DNA of 64,000 bases from Undaria pinnatifida. Lineage: Eukaryota > Sar > Phaeophyceae > Laminariales > Alariaceae. A program made the position numbers and the translations under genes. The DNA lies in assembly GCA_012845835.1 (NCBI GenBank), contig JABAKD010000010.1, positions 558,001 to 622,000 on the forward strand. The letters are read 5' to 3'. Position 1 is the stretch's first letter. Every line of letters starts with the position of its first letter. The notes beneath the pieces were generated by a model, which was given only the letters and a program-made list of their open reading frames with translations, was not told the origin of the DNA and did not search any database. Of this stretch, positions 1 to 11,578 are shown piece by piece.

Positions 1-314
1 CCACTATACCAGGTATACCAGTACCTGCGAGAGCACAGCGTTTATGGTTCAAAAATCGGATCACAACCCCCCCCCTTTTCGCTCCTCTCTCCCCTCTCGC
101 TTCCTTCCCAACAGTAACAACAGCAGTAACAGCAGTAACAACAGCAGTAACAACAGTAACAACAGTACAGTACCAGTACTACCCGTACTACCTGTACCAG
201 GTACACCAACGCAATGCTTGTAAGAGAGCACAAAATGGTCCACAAATCGGATCAGAAGGAAAAAAAAAGAAAACACCCGCATCACCCCCCCATCACTCCT
301 CTTCCCCCTCTCAC
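1..314 (-). other. Intron of the Hsp70-like gene, start of window
   Basis: This is the start of the intron after exon 2 of the minus-strand Hsp70-like gene. It contains a degenerate (AACAGCAGT) repeat and two TACCAGGTA motifs at 7 and 195. I see no coding signal. Confidence 0.5.
110..175. repeat. (AACAGCAGT)-type minisatellite
   Basis: This is an imperfect array of AACAGCAGT and AACAGT units. Open frames through it (Cys/Tyr or Leu runs) are repeat translations. Confidence 0.8.
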
Positions 315-647
315 TTCGAAGCTCCTCCGTCGCGGCTCGTCCCGCCCATCTCCCCGTCCGGCCTATCCAAGCCGTAGGCGATAGCAGTGGCCACAGAGTC
401 CGAGAGCACCAGAGAAAACGGCAAGCCCGCCTGCTTGCCCACCGCACGCAGAGCCTCCCTCTGTTCGGTGGTAAAGCCTGCCGGGACGGACAGCACACAT
501 CGCCCCACGGGCTCTCCCGCGAACGCCTCCGCGATGTCCTTCAGATGCTCGAAAAGGTAGCCGCACAGGGTTTCGGCGGCGACCGTTCTGTCTTCACCCT
601 TGTGCTTCACCGTTACTCTGGCTTCCCCGTTTGCGTCGACACTACAC
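315..647 (-). CDS. Hsp70-like exon 2
   Basis: The acceptor CCCTTCAG ends at 648 and the exon opens with one base before the codon TGT, so a phase-2 donor is required upstream. The exon encodes about 110 residues, from CSVDANGEARV to DRPDGEMGGTSRDGGAS. It ends in AA before a GTGAGAG donor at 314 (phase 2), so coding continues left of the window. Confidence 0.75.
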
Positions 648-3600
648 CTGAAGGGTGACGAGTCTGGGGACACGGCGAAAGAAGGGAGGGGGGTGGGGAG
701 GGGAGAGGGAGGGAGGGAGGGAGGTAGGGTATGGTTTCGGTTTATGGTATGGTATAGAAATATCACTAGACTTGGAGGGGGGGGGGGGCAGGGAAGGGCG
801 GTGTGGTTTCAGTTTAGGTTATTAAACCATCACTAAGATTTGAGCAAGTCAACGACTAAGGTGGGGAGGAAAGGGAGGGAGGAGGGGTGGGGGGGGGTAC
901 TGATTTGTTGCTTGCCATACTATTACAGTCACGTGGCAACTGGTCACGCATCCCTTTCGAGACGGAGAACTTTTCCTAGTTCTCGTTGGAGAGACCTGTC
1001 GGCATTAGCGGGGGAGGGGGTAGGGCGGTAGTGTATCGGTTCCGGTTTCGAGTATACAAATATCACGGAGATTTCATCAGCTCAAAATATAAATACTGGC
1101 CATGCTGCAACAACAAGAGCATTCTGCAGCAGCATTCTACAGCAGCATGAGTCACGATGCCGTCTATTAATACGTGGTAAATGTGAATGTTAAAACAAAC
1201 CACCTCAACCCCTTGGAATTTAGAAGGGAAAGTGTCGGGGATCAGTTTAGGAGATTTAACGTAGGATATCTGGGGTGCGGAGCTATGTTTGATCGTAATG
1301 TACAAGAGGCGTGTTTGATGAGGGGGTACCTACGAAATGTAGTTGACAGAGCGAGTACGTGGTGGCTTTGAAGTTGCACTCAGGAGACAAAAAAGGACAA
1401 GACGGGTGCTGGAGAAGGTACTAGCGAAGGGGCAAGAGAAATTACTACTGTAGATGAGTGAAGCACTCGGCAGAGTACTAGAAGGCTGGTTGGTAACTGA
1501 CTTCCAGAAACTACTGGTGCTGTGAGGATTGCGAGATTGCGGCTGAAGGGATCAGCATCGTCACGCGAAGCAGTCCTGGCTGATGAGGGATGGCATGTAT
1601 CCGAAGCACATGGTAAAAACGGATATTTGCAGACACGCATGCGGCATGCCATGATTTACTACTAGTTTCATATTTCCAAAGTCCCACCAAAACCCAATTA
1701 ACTATCAGGTAGAAGTTAACCCTGTTTGGATCCATTGATACCGTTCATACGATTCACACACACCATTCAAACACACCAAGAAGCGACCAGCGAATGCGAT
1801 CTTATCAAGCGTCTGGAAAAAGTTTGAGGCAATCCAATCCGAGTATGGTCATGCCTCACGCCTGCCCCATAGCTTCCTGCGTTGCAGATCGAACGCAACT
1901 GCTACACCAGCAGCTCGGGTTGCTTGATGTGCTACGACGTAGTATAAATACGAGTAGGTTGAACCTGTTTGTACAATCGACCTGTTCCCCCTGTGCTTTC
2001 ACGACATACCAATGATACTATTAATAATTATAATTTTACCTATGATACTACTTTCACCTCATCACTCAGGGGTCACGGGTGTCACAGACCTATGGTACAT
2101 ACCGCTATGCTATACCAGGTGTCAATCATAAGGTCACACAAACACTCCATCGCAGTGTTACACGCAGCTTGCAAAGGTGAGTTTCGACAAAAATGTCTAT
2201 CTCAGGTCATCTCTTTTATAATAGTGTACCCGAAACGGAAAATTAACGTTTCGGATATCAAACCCTGTTTGGCTATCTTATACACCCGAAGATGACGGTT
2301 TTTCAGGTTTCAATTTTCGGATATCGTTTTCGGATCGGCCTCCAGCAGAAAACGGGGGTCGATTTTCTGATCAAGTCCCCATCCGAAAATGGCATCCGGA
2401 TTTGGTTTTACACGTGTCATGGGAGGCAACAAGTTTGGTAACAACTTGAAAACAGTTTTCGCACTGCTGTAGTAGTACAAAGACACGAGACACACGCATC
2501 AGAAAACATGTATCTGTCTGCTGTGAGCAAGCAACACCTATCATAGGCGTACTCGTTCTGCTGCTGCTGTGTCTCGCTATCCGCTGGCACACACATCAGG
2601 CCTCACCGCGTGCCGATGGGATCGGATAGTGATGGTGACCACTACGAGAACCCTTGCCACTCTCCTCGCAGTCAGTAGACATTGCACCATTTGCACCATT
2701 TGCACCATAGATAGGCCAAACACACACTATCATACTACTACTCGTATTTATCGAGGACGAGGACAGCCGCCGTCTGCAACATGTCGTTGATGCACGAGAT
2801 CGACGGTCGAGCGAGGCGGAAGATAACCCTCCTCGCGCCAAGCGCACACGGCGTGTATTCCCTCGCCCCACCTACGAAGCTTCATCAGCGAGTGCGCTGA
2901 GATGCTCTTGCGGAGCGAACTCGTGCGAGTATGCACGCGGTCGAGCGAGCCGTTGTTGAATATTCTTAGCGAGAACTTTGTTCAAGAAAAAATCTGTAAA
3001 ATCCGGTTTGATTATAAGACCATGTCGTCGATCCGATTCTGCCCGTCTGATTCTGCCGTCCGAAAATCAAGCTCATTTTCCGTTTCGAATACGCCTATCA
3101 CCTGGTATAAGATGGCCTCAGCCTCAGCCATTAAAAGAGCGTATCCGCATGCGAAAACTAAATGGATTTTAGGGTCGCAGACTTAGCCAGGGCAGAATCG
3201 GATCGACAACCCTTACAACGAATCCCCGGGAATTACAGATTGTTTTTGGAAAAAAAAATCTCGCGAAATAACCAACAACGGCCATCGCTCGCCTATGATA
3301 CGCACTCGTGCGAGTTCGCGGCACCAGAGCACCTCCGCGCATGCCGGAGAAGCTTCGTAGGTGAGGCGAGGGAAGACACGCTGTGCGCGCTTCGCCAAGT
3401 CGGGCTGTCGGGTTGCATTCCCCCTTGCTTGCTCCCGTCGATCTTGTCCATCGAAAACACGACATGTCCATCACCATGCATCACCATGCATCACCCTAAT
3501 CAACAACACGACATGTCGCAGACGGCGGCTGTCCTCGTCCTCGACGAATATCATAGTGTGTGCTTTGTGTTTAATTGTCGAATGGTGCAATCGCGACTGA

Positions 3601-5151
3601 CTGCGACGAGAGTGACAAGGGAGAGTTCCAAGGCTCTCGTAGTCGTCACCACCACTATTCGATCTCATCGCCTCGCCATGTTGCCAACCCTCGTCGTGAA
3701 CCCCGAGGTGTGTGCCAGCGGATAGCGGGACACAGCAGCAGCAGCACGAGTGCGCCTATGATACGTGTTGCTTGCCCAGCACATAGGCACTGCTGTATGA
3801 CTGATGCGTGTCTTACATCTTGCGCTATGATACCACTTTTAATACTGCTGTTTTCGGCTTGGTAACATGCTTCTTGCCCCCCATGACCGATGGAAAACCA
3901 AATCCGGATGCCATGTTCGGATACAATTTTAGTCAAAACTGGGCCCCCATTTTTTTGGGGGGGGAGGCAACCCGAAAAAATATCCGAAAATGAAAGCCCG
4001 ACAAATCACCAGTTTCGGGTGTTAGATTTGCAAACGGGTTTCGCAATCCGAAACGTTCATTTTTGGATCCAGAAACGGTGTTGCCTGGTATAAGAGGTGG
4101 CCGCATCAGCTGTGCATTTTTTGCTTTCATCTGCGATTACGTGAAGGTTCGAAGCACCGCGTAACCGCGTGGTGCTAGCGCAGATGTCCCGCACTGGCGA
4201 GAAAACGAAATCATTTTCAGGGGGAATCACTGCAGGTACAACAGTACTGCGAGTACTGCGAGTACCACGAGCACTGGCAGAATTTCGGGTATATCTACTG
4301 CGGCTATTGCGAGTACTCGCAGTATTTCGGGGTTCTGCACGACGGATGATGCCAGACTCATAGTACTTCGGGGTTCGATACTTGTACTGCTCTTCTGTCT
4401 TCTGTCTTGTGGATACTCTCTGTACTTGAAGCATTTCAGTGTACTGCGGTTCGATACTCTTTTGTTTTGTTTTCTTCTCTTTTCTTTTCCTTTTCAGTCG
4501 CGAGTATTGAGACGTATGTACCAGTATGGGCCTGGCACGTACGTAGGCTGACTCCCGATTTCACTTTCATATAACACGCGCGAACGACCTTCCGTAATTT
4601 TTGTGAAACTACTCTATATCAGCGGAACATAGATGTACCACGCAGCTTGCAAAGTTGAGTTGCAACCATTCGATCGGTTGTACTCACCGCTGACATTTTC
4701 AATTTGTATAAAATATACGTTTGGCGGAGGCACGAATTGCTTCAGCTACGATATACGTATGCGTGTACCACTTTTGGTTTGCTTGGGTTTTTTCCCCGGG
4801 GTATTTTTCCACTCCAGAGTGACTGGAGCCTGTTCTGTGGCCACGGACTTGATGATGCGAGTTAATGTGAGAACAAGAACAACAACAAGAGCAACAAGAG
4901 CAACCACAACCACAACAATAACAGCAACAACAGCAACCACAACCACAGCCACAACAACAAGAGCAACAACAAGAAGAGCAACAACAACAACAAGAGCAAC
5001 AACAACAAGAGCAACAACAACAAGAAGAGCAACAACAACAACAACAACAGCAACCACAACCACAGCCACAACAACAAGAGCAACAACAACAAGAAGAGCA
5101 ACAACAACAACAAGAGCAGCAACAACAACAACAACAACAACAACAAGAGCG

Positions 5152-5199
<48 letters not shown>

Positions 5200-8100
5200 C
5201 TCTGGATAATTCCTGTGCTCGAAGAATTTCGGGGTTATGTACTTGCCATTCTCTGGTACTGGTGCATACTTGCAGCATTTCAGCTTTTATCAGTCAGCAG
5301 TTAAGCAGCCAGTTGTGGTACTGCCAATACTCGCGGTATTTCGGCGTTTCATGCTGGAAGGTATTGCGGGCGCGTTTTACTCGGGTACTGATGGCGTAAT
5401 TCGGGGTTCGTTCGACACTATGTGAGTGCTCAGTTACCTCTACTTAAATTTCAAGGGCTGTGTATCGGTGCCGATGTTTTTCGATATATCGGACGGTCCG
5501 ATATATATTATATATCGGGAAGTCGAGCCAATATTTTTGCCGATATTTAGCGTATGAGCTTTTACAGAGTAGGAAGGCACACATAGCAGGAAAATAGGGG
5601 ATATACACCTCGTCTCAACGAGCTACATCACACACAACGTCCTGTAACAACAGCAGTAGTAGCAGACAGCAAGCACATGTACGACAGTAGCACCCAATGA
5701 GCGCCGAGGGGTCAGCGGACCAGCATGGAGGGTCTTCCGTGTCGGCGAATGAACACGACACACCAGCACCCAACTTATATACAATCGGCAAAAAGACGGT
5801 GCTTGTAGGTGTTTCTCTCAGCTCTAAGTTTTGAGCTACTTGCATTGCTGTTGTTGAAATCGGTTCACTTTGTTGGGCTGTAAGCGTAGTCGGTACAATT
5901 CGCGTGCGTGCATGTTGGTTGCCACTTGCCGGCTTTGTGGCTATGATATGATATGATTTTTTTTTTCATCTGCATCGTTTTTAGAACATTACGCAGCCTG
6001 TACGTTGCATTAAGCAGCCTGTACGTTGCATTAAACAGCCTGTACGTTGTAGCATCTGTGCTAGCCAGTGCTGGTTTCCATTTAGTTTTTCTGCATGGAA
6101 ATGCCAAATAAAAAAATTAAATAAAACACGTTTTTGGAAGATTTCGCTCAGTTTTTTTGGCTGAACTGGACCAATTTTGATGGCGCAATTGGGACCAATT
6201 TTGATGGGAAATGAAGCGAAAGTGCTCAATATTTCTGTCTCCGGCGGCGCCTCCAGCGGGGCCCCCTCGCCAGCAGGGGGGGGGGGCGTTAGGGCTTGCA
6301 CAGCGAGCTTCCGCGCTTTCGCGCGGAAGCTCCGCTGTGCTTACCGGCGATAGTATCGAAAAAATATCGATATATCGGCTGCGCCGATCTACAATATAGT
6401 ATAAAAATAAAAATACACTCCAGCTGTGAGATGGAAGATTTTGTCGAAACTCATATTTGCAAGCTGTGTGTGACACTCCGATCGCGCGTATTACGGGTTG
6501 TGTGTCCTCATTAAGGATATAGGTCGGCGACTCCCCTTGCAACTACAGTGTAGCTATCAGGGTCAACAGGGTGATTTTAGTCAGTCTGTGCGCTGAAACT
6601 ATAAAACCCGTTTCTGAGGGGGACGAAATCTGACAGCTGGGGAAGGAAATGCATCAGTTTATCAAGTGAATCCTGTAAGTCGAATAACCGGTCAGGGGAG
6701 GGCGGAGATGGACGTCGGGGGGGGGGGGGGGGGGCGAAAAAATCATGTCGCATAGATGTAGGGGTTTGCTATACGCGTGGTGCTAGGTCTAGGCGATATT
6801 TCGGGTGGTGGGGAAGGAGGGGCCGTTGGGGGGGGGGGGGGGGGATTGCAGCAGCGGCATGGATGGCTCGAGAAAGATAATGAGGTGATATCAAGTGCGT
6901 GGAAGTGTTTATTACTCTGGCAGATTTCGATGTTAGGTGGGGCGTTTGAGCAAGAAGGAGCGGGGGGGGGGGGAAAGAAGAGGGGGGGGGGGGGGGGGTC
7001 GGGGGGGGGGAGGGTTTTCAAGAGGTTTAGGCCACATATTATAAAATACTCCAGCTGTGAGATTGAAGATTCCAATTGGAAGATTCGGTCGAAACTCATC
7101 TTTGCAAGCTCGTGTGTGATACTCCGATCGCGCGTATTACGCATATATGTAGGGGCTTGCTATACGCGTGGTGTTAGGTCTAGGCGATCGTGCGGGTGGT
7201 GGGGAAGGAGGGGGCGTTGGGGGCGGGGGCGGGGGGAATGAATGAAAGCTACGTCATGGACGGCTAGAAAGATAATGACGTCATATCAATTGCGTAGAGG
7301 TGCCTATTTCGATTGTAGGTGCGTTTGAACACGATATACACACCAGGTGTAGAAAATAAAATTACACTCCAGCTGTGAGATCGAAGATTTTGTCGAAACT
7401 CATCTTTGCAATCTGTGTGTGGTACTCCGATCACGCGTATTACTGGGTGCGCTTCCTCATTAATGCACACTTCTACTTTCCAGCTTCGGGACAAGCCGTG
7501 GCCACAGGTGTCGTCCCTTCTCCCCCCCGGTTCTTGCCTTCAATTTTTATCGCGCATAGGGTTCAGCAATCCCACTGCTCGTCGATTTTTTATCGAGTGT
7601 TGCTGAAGGTAATTTCTAACCACACTTTTTTGGCAAGTTCTTGCCAATTTGGCAAGTTTTGGGAAATTGGAATTGCCAAAATAGCAAAAATCTTGCCAAA
7701 GGTTTTTTGGATATTTCCGTTCCGCTTCGTTGGCAAGTTTTTGGAAAGTGAGCTTTGCCATTTCATTTGCCATTTTAGCCAATAACGCCAACGCAAGGTC
7801 GTACAAACCAGACCACCCCACGACGCCCGATGCTAGACTTGCTCTAACTTCTGCAATAGCGGGAGGTACGGAGGATGCACGGTGTCACTGGCAGCAGCTA
7901 CGATAGGGCTGGCGACACTTGCCGTGAGGCCCGCGCAAATACCACATGGGCGTCGTTTTGAGCGAGTGCTGAAGCCATCATCACAGATAGCAGCCGCCCC
8001 AGCTTTTCCCAGGCGAATTTGGCCGGGCTGGAAGGACTGCCAACCTCTGAGGCACATGGGCTGTGCCTGGAGTTCTTTCTGCGCCAGCATTTACTCCATA

Positions 8101-8750
8101 GAGAACGTCGGCGTGCCGTTGGCTTCCTGCTGTTGCTGCTGCTGTGAGGAGTTTGGGTAAAATCTGAGGGCGCTATGATGACAAAACTTGCCAAATATTT
8201 CCAAAAACTTGCCAAAAATAAGGTTATAGGTGGTTGTAGAGTAAATCGAGAGTGTATCACGCCTTCCAGGTCCGATAGGAATAATGCCTGCGATGTGTGT
8301 AGAAAATTTTTTTTTCCCATGACCTATAACTATAGAAGTATGCCCACTACGAATTTTCTGGGAAAATTCTTGACGGAAGTTCCCGGCAGCATTCTTGCAA
8401 AACACAGCAGAAGAAATTAATGCGCCTTCTTCCAAGATCGGGATGTGTAAAACAAACTGGGGACAGACGGCGTTCGTTTTGTGTGGGCAACTCTCGAGAC
8501 GCAATCGAGTAGTACTACCGTGCGCGCCCCCTCACAGAACTTCACCCGTGCTGCTGTCCAGCAACCTTTCACACGTGGTTGTCATCTGCCGCTAGGACGC
8601 GGGAATGTGCGTGCCTGCCACTGACTGCTGTAACGGAAACGCGAGACACGGGCATGATGAGTAAACAATGGCGCGCGTGTGGCGACACACACAACCAAGG
8701 ACGAGAGCACGGATGTATGGCGACAGACGCGAAGAAGACACAGCAGAAGC

Positions 8751-8817
<67 letters not shown>

Positions 8818-8829
8818 ATAGTAGTAGTG

Positions 8830-8875
<46 letters not shown>

Positions 8876-11578
8876 CAGCAGCAGCAGCTTCTGGACAAGC
8901 CGTGGTCACAGATGTCGTCCCTTCTCCCGCCCGGTTATTGCCTTTATTTTTTATCGAGCATAGGGTTCAGCAATCCCACTGCTCGTCGACTTTTCATCGA
9001 GTGTTGCTAACTCACGGTCTCGCGCTTTCCGCAAGTCAATTGTGCACAAGAAAAAGTCCCAATGAATTTATACGAGTATGCACTCGGCGGGGCTCGAACT
9101 CACGAAACTGACCTATACCAGGCTCGAGGATAACCTGGTGCACCACCGGGGCGACCGGCTTAGTAGCGCACCACAGTACAGCCGAGAGAGAGGGCCCTCC
9201 AGGCCTGGCGGTGGTGGCACAGCCGCATCTACCTCGTGTCCGTGCCCGACAGGGCTGGGTGGTGATGGATGTAGAGCGTTTGGAGGGGGAGGTGATATCG
9301 TTGTGTGGGGCGGGTGAGGTGTGTGAGGCAATGAAAACTGGCTTGCTGCTTGCAGGATTAAGCATCAACTTCAACCAAAGAGCCCTCCTCGCAGGATTTG
9401 TAACCCCCTGTGTTACGGTTTGAGATCGTTCGGGTTCAATTGCGCAGTGTTTCGCGATAGGAAGTTTTGTTGTCTTTTTGGAGAGTGTTGCCAATTTTTT
9501 CTTGCCAAAACACCAAGTTTTTGAAAATTTCGTTTGGTCGTTAGAACCGACTCTAACGCACGCTCTCGCGTCTTCCGCAAGTCAATTTGTGCACAAGAAA
9601 AAGTTCCTACGAATGTACCAGGTATACGAGTACGAACTCGGGGGGACTCGAACCCATGAAACTGAACTATACCAGGCTCGAGGATAACCTGATTCGCCAA
9701 CGGGGCGACCGGCAGAGGCTATAGGTCTGCGACTCCCCTTGGAACTACAGCAGAAGTGTAGCTTGTACCAGGGTCAACAGGGTCATGTTCAAATCTAGGC
9801 GCGGAAACTATAAAACCTGTATTTAGTATCGGTATCGCTAAATGCTACCGATACAGAGCCCTATAAATTTCGGACTGTACCGCAGAACCGCGAGCACAAG
9901 CAGGATCCGCAGCACAATCCAAAAAATAAGAACATACTGTAATACCAGGTATGTTTTATACTGCTCGTACTGCCAGTACTCACAGCATTTCGGCCGTCAC
10001 TACGAACTGACTACTGGCAATACCGCCGGTAAGCGCAGAAATGCAGCCATCAGCCGTCAGTCACTAAGAGTCAGTACTGGCAATAACACGAGGGTACGAG
10101 TACCACAGGATTATTAGTAGTACTCCAACTCGAAATACTTCGATACTCGGAAGCATACATCCTGCTGTACAAGTAAACAGCAGTACTCGGGGTACGATGA
10201 AATAGAACACATGCCGTATGATACAAGGCGAAAGGTAAGCTGGAAATAAGAAACAAGAGAAAAGCGGGAGAGGCGGACTGCGGCATCGTACGAGTATCGG
10301 CAGCGTACGAGTATATAGCCGGTCGCCCCGGTGGCGTATCAGGTTATCCTCGAGCCTGATATAGGTCAGTTCGAGCCCCGCCGAGTGCATACTCGTATAC
10401 CAGGAAAATTCGTCGAGACTTTTTCTTGTGCACAAGCTGACTTGCGGAAAGCGCGAGAGCGTGAGTTAGCAACACTCGATGGAAAATCGACGAGCAGTGT
10501 GGGATTGCTGAACCCTATACGCGATAAAAATTGAAGGCAAGAACCGGGGGGAAAAGGGACGACACTTGTGACCATGGCTTGTCCAGAAGCTGGAAAGTAA
10601 AAGCGTGAGAAAAAAAAAAAAAAAAATAGCGTACGTAGTCAAGCGCTGCGTCGAGCGACGGAGAGAAGAGAGGAACCATGAAAACCAAACACAGCAGCCC
10701 AAAACACCACGTACCAGGTACCCTCCAACAAAAGTAGCAGCGGCAGCTTTAGCAGCAGCAAGACCAGTAGTGGTATCATATGTATTGTAGCTTTGGGTCA
10801 GGTGTGCTGCCAATAGTCGGGTATGCTACCAAGGTACTGGGTAGTCGGGACGTTGACCACCACTGACCAACCAGAAGCTGTGATTTGTGATGCTTTCAGC
10901 TTTCGCGTTTTGGGGTGTTTTTGTCGACGCCGCGCCACCACAAAAAAAAACAACTGAAAAAATATGAAGAAAAACGAATTGTTCCCATACGTACTGGGAG
11001 AAAACACGGTCGTTTACGTAGCGAAGTGCACGTCCCTGATGGGCAACCCCGGTGAATTGAGAGGGAAGCACGCGCCTGATACCCCCCGATAGACATACAG
11101 TAATACGTGGTATGGCCCTGTAGCTGCTGCGGGCGGTGCAGCAGTGAGTGATTGACACCTGGCTACCTATAGCCTTGATCTAGACGATGCCTGAGATTAA
11201 TCCCTGTACAATACCTGTGGTACGTGGTCTACGTCAGGAGGGGTGTTACATAGCGTGCGATTCAAAGGTCGTTAGGTCCGGCGGGCCGGCCGATTGGAAG
11301 CTTGCTTGCCACTCACCGAGCATCGTCTTGATGTGTGGCTCTAGCTGCGCGTGGCTCTGCCCAACCATCCACTTGAAGCCCGTCACCGTGTTAGCCACGT
11401 TCTTCGGCATTTGCGACAGGGCCGCCTCCCCGACTAATACTTCGCTTTCCGTAAAGGCCACCATCGTAGGCGTGGCCCGCAGGCCGTGGTGATTAGCGAT
11501 CACCTCTGGCCGGTTTTGGTGCCAAACGCCGACATTGCAGTGCGTACTACCAAGATCTACACCCACAGCGACAGGCAT
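315..11578 (-). CDS. Hsp70-family chaperone gene (HSPA14/Ssz1-like), 5' part, spanning at least two exons
   Basis: Two minus-strand exons together encode the front of an Hsp70 nucleotide-binding domain. Exon 1 (11578-11317, or to 11310) starts MPVAVGVDLGSTHCNVGVW, the phosphate-1 loop. It continues with ATPTMVAFTE and ANTVTGFKWMVGQ, all in Hsp70 order. Exon 2 (647-315) carries LFEHLKDIAEAFAGEPVG, VLSVPAGFTTEQREAL and SDSVATAIAYGLD, matching the stretch that ends in the canonical EPTAAAIAYGLD. The rest of the ATPase and the substrate domain lie beyond position 1. The divergent loops (GSTHCN for GTTYSC, SDSVATA for NEPTAAA) point to an atypical, HSPA14/Ssz1-like Hsp70, but this subfamily call is an inference. 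Start: M at 11578, just before the conserved strand; an upstream in-frame M at 11653 would add 25 unrelated residues. The intron is 10.7 kb and full of repeats. The GT donor of exon 1 does not match the phase of exon 2. Confidence 0.72.
648..2224. other. Intron DNA, G-rich tracts, no gene seen
   Basis: This lies in the long Hsp70-like intron. G-rich stretches occur at about 667-725, 776-790 and 860-897, and the rest is unremarkable. The short open frames resemble nothing I know. Confidence 0.4.
2225..3118 (+). mobile_element. Non-autonomous DNA transposon (MITE-like), copy 1
   Basis: This copy shares its whole layout with the copy at 23138-24021: GCATCCGGATTTGGTTTT near the start, then a run of CTG codons before TGTGTCTCGCTATCCGCTGGC, then GGGATCGGATAGTGATGGTG, and an end in TAAGATGGCCT. 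The left terminus is degraded. No long transposase frame is present. A conserved short frame starting MGSDSDGDHYES in the 23-kb copy may be a remnant of one. Confidence 0.55.
3126..4103 (-). mobile_element. Non-autonomous DNA transposon (MITE-like), copy 2, inverted next to copy 1
   Basis: The reverse complement repeats the order of copy 1 and of the 23-kb copy: CACCGTTTCTGGATCC, GCATCCGGATTTGGTTTTCC, then a poly-CTG stretch and the end region. Its outer terminus is TAAGAGGTGGCC. With copy 1 it makes a roughly 0.9-kb imperfect inverted repeat centred near 3122. Confidence 0.55.
4104..4870. other. Intron DNA, no gene seen
   Basis: It holds many GTACTGC/CGAGTACT-type words around 4230-4330. 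A segment at about 4812-4870 (CCAGAGTGACTGGAGCCTG) recurs near 50498. Confidence 0.4.
4871..5199. repeat. (CAA)n microsatellite with AGAGCAA interruptions
   Basis: About 330 bp of CAA units, broken by AAGAGC and CAACCACAACCACAG blocks. The poly-Thr, poly-Val and poly-Leu frames here are repeat translations. Confidence 0.95.
5200..6297. other. Intron DNA with AT palindromes
   Basis: Overlapping ATATATCG/CGATATAT palindromes lie at about 5478-5550 and a short tandem repeat at 5991-6050. No coding signal was recognised. Confidence 0.4.
5991..6050. repeat. 22-24-bp tandem repeat, three copies
   Basis: The unit CAGCCTGTACGTTGCATTAA is read three times, the last one diverging at its end. Confidence 0.85.
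6298..6340. other. GC-rich hairpin
   Basis: GCACAGC and GCTTCCGCGC on the left pair with GCGCGGAAGC and GCTGTGC on the right, around a TTTC loop with a small internal mismatch. Its function is unknown; it lies inside repeated DNA. Confidence 0.6.
6751..7480. repeat. Tandem duplication of about 0.39 kb with G-runs
   Basis: TGTAGGGG(T/C)TTGCTATACGCG starts at about 6755 and again at about 7146. Each copy continues through AGGTCTAGGCGAT, a poly-G run, and AGAAAGATAATGA. Each is followed by a TCCAGCTGTGAGAT segment, at 7051 and 7370; an extra such segment lies at 6419. Confidence 0.75.
7468..7606 (-). mobile_element. SINE family 1, 5'-truncated copy
   Basis: This matches only the 3' half of the full copy at 10319-10626: ACTTTCCAGCTTC, then CTCGTCGATTTTT and GTGTTGCT. 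The tRNA-like head is missing. Confidence 0.7.
7617..8225. repeat. CTTGCCAA/TTGGCAAG inverted-repeat cluster and enclosed segment
   Basis: Direct and inverted copies of TTGGCAAG lie at 7625-7790 and of CTTGCCAAA at 8185-8218, flanking a GC-richer 0.4-kb segment with a short poly-Gln-like frame. It may be a decayed mobile element; no transposase was recognised. Confidence 0.45.
8226..8750. other. Intron DNA, no gene seen
   Basis: No repeat array or coding signal was recognised between the CTTGCCAA cluster and the AGT microsatellite. Confidence 0.35.
8751..8888. repeat. (AGT)n microsatellite
   Basis: A nearly pure AGT array ending in AGCAGCAGC. It abuts the 3' end of the next SINE, whose tail it may have grown from. 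Confidence 0.95.
8884..9160 (-). mobile_element. SINE family 1, near-complete copy
   Basis: On the minus strand it starts CCGGTCGCCCCGGTGG. The region AGTTTCGTGAGTTCGAGCCCC is like a tRNA B box. The body CTTGTGCACAATTGACTTGC and 3' end CTTGTCCAGAAGCTG match the copy at 10319. Confidence 0.8.
9161..9548. other. Intron DNA between two SINE copies
   Basis: It contains GC-rich sequence with no recognised gene, and a CTTGCCAAAACACC stretch at about 9502 related to the 7.6-8.2 kb cluster. Confidence 0.35.
9549..9713 (-). mobile_element. SINE family 1, 3'-truncated copy
   Basis: On the minus strand it runs from GCCGGTCGCCCCG through GGTTCGAGTCCCCC (B-box-like) to GACTTGCGGAAG, where the match stops. 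Confidence 0.75.
9714..10318. other. Intron DNA rich in TAC/GTA words
   Basis: It has TACCAGGTA at 9943 and many AGTACTGGCA/GTACTCGGGG words. No gene was seen. Confidence 0.4.
10319..10626 (+). mobile_element. SINE family 1, full-length copy with A-tail
   Basis: It starts GGTCGCCCCGG. TGGCGTATCAG fits the pol III A-box consensus TRGYNNANNNG, and AGTTCGAGCCC fits the B box. A body of about 220 bp follows, ending in AAGCTGGAAAGTAAAAGCG and a run of about 17 A. The structure is that of a tRNA-derived SINE. Confidence 0.85.
10627..11316. other. Intron DNA, 5' end of the long Hsp70-like intron
   Basis: It has TACCAGGTA at 10712 and otherwise no recognised feature. Confidence 0.4.
11317..11578 (-). 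CDS. Hsp70-like exon 1 (start codon and phosphate-1 loop)
   Basis: It reads from ATG at 11578 through HIKTML to a GTGAGT donor whose first base is 11316, leaving phase 1. Reading seven bases further to a GC donor (GCAAGC, intron from 11309) gives phase 2, which is what exon 2 needs. Without either donor the frame runs on into residues with no Hsp70 likeness and stops near 11246. Confidence 0.75.

Noticed and set aside
8568-8909. Poly-Tyr, poly-Thr and poly-Val open frames
   Set aside because: They are translations of the AGT microsatellite; likewise at 4862-5278, 20076-20450 and 36081-36374.
10319-10400. Functional tRNA gene
   Set aside because: A and B boxes are present, but there is no pairing acceptor stem and the sequence continues as a SINE with an A-tail.
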